The notes beneath the pieces were generated by a model. It was not told the origin of the DNA. It saw only the letters and a program-made list of their open reading frames with translations, and searched no databases. The translations under genes were made by a program, and so were the position numbers. This document shows positions 5,550 through 7,457 of a DNA stretch of 7,457 nucleotides, piece after piece. Position 1 is the first letter of the stretch, and every line of letters begins with the position of its first letter. The stretch spans positions 1 through 7,457 of the forward strand of contig SMWC01000033.1 of the NCBI GenBank assembly GCA_004357505.1, in the 5' to 3' direction. The stretch comes from Gammaproteobacteria bacterium. GTDB taxonomy: Bacteria; Pseudomonadota; Gammaproteobacteria; Steroidobacterales; Rariloculaceae.

Positions 5550-5572
5550 GGCTATTTAAAACTGTAACGAGC

Positions 5573-5590
5573 GGCTCAGAGTCTAGAGCC
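5573..5590. terminator. Hairpin in the convergent gap after the sulfotransferase-like gene
   Basis: GGCTC (5573-5577) pairs with GAGCC (5586-5590) around an 8-base loop, in the 94-base gap between the stop at 5549 and the opposing stop at 5644. A second small stem closed by a TTCG tetraloop (5604-5615) lies just beyond. It could serve both directions, but neither side has a strong U-run. Confidence 0.3.
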
Positions 5591-5643
5591 TAAAATCCGA
5601 CAGTCGCTTCGGCGGACAGATCGAGGCAGGAAACTGCACACAG

Positions 5644-6684
5644 TCAGCCGGCCATCGCGCACTCGTACGGCTTGATCTCTTCGCCGGGTTCCCAGGTAAA
5701 GGTCTGCTCCTGCACCACCGGTTCCGTGAATGTCTCGGGATCGAACGTGGTAGCTTGCCAGTGGAGGCTGTTCTCATCTTCACTAAGCGTGAATCGTTCA
5801 ACCACGCGCACGGCACTGCTGAGTGGCGTACCCCGATCATCGAAAAATATCCAGTCGATATTCGAGGTCTCGACCACGAGTATCCCGCCGTCCCAATGAC
5901 CGACCGAATAACCCTCCCGCGTAGCGGGCTGGCCATCCGGTGCGCCTGGATCTCCGGACATGTGAATCGTCCGCACCGTGTCCCATTGCTCGAGACGTAA
6001 CACGATGTCATCCGCCTGTGCGACGAACTCGATCGGGAATGTCACGTCCATGACGGCCGGCATACCGGTAGGAATACAGCGCATGACAGGATCGTCGGTG
6101 ACCGGATCATACGCGGTCTTTGCCGCGGCTGCGGCCACGGTCAGCGGGAGTTCCGGGTTTATTAATCTGATACGGCCGTATGCCCAAACACGGAAGATGC
6201 CGTCGGCCTGTTCAACCGATTCGGTAATGTCTTTGTTCTCGAGAGGAGGGGTCACGGCGAGCAGCTCATGATCTACCCAGTGCTGCTCGGTTGACGCCTG
6301 GGGCATCATGACCACTTCGTCGCCACTGGCCAGCAGGATGTTGTACGCACGCATGGAATAGCGGTCAAATTTCGATCTCGGTCCCCAGATCCGAATCTGA
6401 TCACCGACTGCAACGGTATCGGGACTGATCCCGATACGTTCGAGCGCATTCAGCGAGTTACTCTCCACGCTCCACTGTTCCTCGCCGTCCGCACCCATGA
6501 CCGTTACCGTGAACGCGACGTGGGGGTTTCTCCATCGGGTACTGGTGACCTCCCCCTCTATCTCGGTCCTGCTCTCCACGTCGTAAAACGCAGCCTGGGA
6601 GTGATGGGCGACAGCCGTAGACGCCGCGAAGCCGGCAGAGACAAGAACGATAAAACTTACGAAAATCATGATCTTACGCCTCAT
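5644..6684 (-). CDS. Fusion of a DUF6152 domain with a C-box domain, exported
   Basis: The 346-residue protein joins both families seen as separate genes elsewhere here. Residues 1-26 are a signal peptide (Arg2, Arg3, Lys4, ending Thr-Ala-Val-Ala), followed by His-His-Ser (27-29). DUF6152 features follow: ITGV-like EIEGEVTS (41-48), Trp-Arg-Asn-Pro-His (51-55), Gln-Trp-Ser-Val-Glu (70-74) and Val-Gly-Asp-Gln-Ile (93-97). After a linker, the C-box domain has Asp-Asp-Pro-Val-Met-Arg-Cys (197-203), Gly-Met-Pro (207-209), Arg-Thr-Ile-His-Met (238-242), Gly-Tyr-Ser-Val-Gly-His-Trp (258-264), Phe-Thr-Glu-Pro (319-322) and Pro-Tyr-Glu-Cys (339-342). Cys203 and Cys342 are the only cysteines and probably bond. 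I chose ATG at 6684 because it overlaps the upstream stop as ATGA and leaves a compact signal peptide. ATG at 6714 is possible and has GGAG eight bases before it. Function is unknown. Confidence 0.87.
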   Translation of the reverse strand: MRRKIMIFVSFIVLVSAGFAASTAVAHHSQAAFYDVESRTEIEGEVTSTRWRNPHVAFTVTVMGADGEEQWSVESNSLNALERIGISPDTVAVGDQIRIWGPRSKFDRYSMRAYNILLASGDEVVMMPQASTEQHWVDHELLAVTPPLENKDITESVEQADGIFRVWAYGRIRLINPELPLTVAAAAAKTAYDPVTDDPVMRCIPTGMPAVMDVTFPIEFVAQADDIVLRLEQWDTVRTIHMSGDPGAPDGQPATREGYSVGHWDGGILVVETSNIDWIFFDDRGTPLSSAVRVVERFTLSEDENSLHWQATTFDPETFTEPVVQEQTFTWEPGEEIKPYECAMAG

Positions 6685-7457
6685 ATCTCGAGTGGCCATT
6701 CGTCCAGAGTACATTCATAAGGCTCCACCTCGACACCGGGGCGGTAACGCCACACATGATACCGCTTTGCTGTGACAGGCTCGGTGAAGGTAGCTGGATC
6801 GCTCGTCGTGAAGTCATAGATCAACTCCCCCTGATCCCGGTCCAGCGTGAAGCGTTCGACGATCTCCGTCTCCTCGCTCTGAGGTGCCGCCACAAGACCA
6901 AATACCTTGAAGTAGGGCCAGTTGATCCGAGTGGTCGTCACAATCAGCACGTTGTCTTCCCACCGGCCCACCGAATACCCCAAAGCCGAGAGCGGTTGGT
7001 TTGCTGCGCTCGCGGCATTGTTCATATGGACTACTCGCACATTATCGTCAGACTCAATTCGGATCTCGAGATCACCATTGTCCAGCTTTACGAACTCGAC
7101 CGGGTGCGGACCGATATAGGTCATCGCCTCCGGCATTCCCGGAGAGATGCAGCGCAGGACAGGATCGTCGGTTAGCGGGTCAAAGGACTCGTAGGCTGCA
7201 CGGGCCATGGCGGTCAGAGGCGGATCCGCGGAATAGCCTGGCGTGTTCGATTGCACCGTAGTCCATGCGCGAAAAATGTCTTCGACCGGGGCTTCGAATT
7301 CATCAGCTCGACCACGAACAGCCTGTCGATCACCGATGATCTGGTTCTTCCAGCGCGGTCTCCCCGAGAGATGCATCAGAACCTCTCGATCATCAGGTAA
7401 CAAGAGATTGGTCAACAACAGAGTTCCCTCTCGTCGGGAAGACGGCGATCCCGCAAC
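6681..7457 (-). CDS. DUF6152/C-box fusion protein, N-terminus outside window
   Basis: The frame is open from the window edge at 7457 to TGA at 6681-6683, giving 258 residues with no credible start inside. An in-frame TTG at 7418 lies in conserved sequence and has no signal peptide after it. The first 40 or so residues (AGSPSSRR, then TNLLLPDDREVLM) align with the end of the DUF6152 part of the next protein (WGPRSKF, then YNILLASGDEVVM), so the missing part is probably a DUF6152 domain with a signal peptide. The rest is a full C-box domain: Asp-Asp-Pro-Val-Leu-Arg-Cys, Gly-Met-Pro, Arg-Val-Val-His-Met, Gly-Tyr-Ser-Val-Gly-Arg-Trp, Phe-Thr-Glu-Pro, Pro-Tyr-Glu-Cys. It overlaps the 5644-6684 gene by four bases and looks like a tandem, diverged duplicate of it. 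Function is unknown. Confidence 0.82.
   Translation of the reverse strand, partial: VAGSPSSRREGTLLLTNLLLPDDREVLMHLSGRPRWKNQIIGDRQAVRGRADEFEAPVEDIFRAWTTVQSNTPGYSADPPLTAMARAAYESFDPLTDDPVLRCISPGMPEAMTYIGPHPVEFVKLDNGDLEIRIESDDNVRVVHMNNAASAANQPLSALGYSVGRWEDNVLIVTTTRINWPYFKVFGLVAAPQSEETEIVERFTLDRDQGELIYDFTTSDPATFTEPVTAKRYHVWRYRPGVEVEPYECTLDEWPLEI

Overview
The window looks like chromosomal DNA of an uncultured Gram-negative bacterium, probably a proteobacterium and perhaps a marine or soil gammaproteobacterium. The support is Shine-Dalgarno sites before most genes, Sec signal peptides and lipoboxes on almost every product, moderate to high GC, and a dense set of DUF6152-type exported proteins, which I recall as common in Gammaproteobacteria and Acidobacteriota. 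No marker gene is present, so the taxonomy is inference. I see no rRNA, tRNA, CRISPR, transposase or integrase.

Left part, plus strand: the last 42 codons of a secreted-protein gene (1-130) overlap by ATGA a broken DUF6152 gene (127-420). An intact, AT-richer DUF6152 gene (434-880) follows. A structured convergent intergenic region (881-1185) separates these from a minus-strand set read from 3590 down to 1186: a RidA-fold lipoprotein, a small helical lipoprotein, a 298-residue secreted protein of the family I call 'C-box' (two conserved cysteines, GYSVG and TEP motifs), and another DUF6152 protein.

Centre, plus strand: a long gene (3852-5549) for an exported arylsulfotransferase-like beta-propeller with a collagen-like Gly/Pro insert. 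It is divergent from the RidA lipoprotein across a 261-bp spacer. Right part, minus strand: two overlapping genes (6681-7457, cut by the window edge, and 5644-6684). Both combine a DUF6152-like N-terminal part with a C-box domain in one chain.

The theme is a repeated two-part module, DUF6152 plus C-box domain. It occurs as separate neighbouring genes (1-130 with 127-420 and 434-880; 1667-2563 with 1186-1620) and as fusions (5644-6684; 6681-7457) around one sulfotransferase-like enzyme. Every assignable DUF6152 copy is predicted to be cleaved just before a His-His pair, so the mature proteins would start with histidine, as copper 'histidine-brace' proteins do. A periplasmic or outer-membrane system in which DUF6152 and C-box proteins act together, possibly with the sulfotransferase, is a reasonable hypothesis, but nothing in the sequence fixes a substrate.
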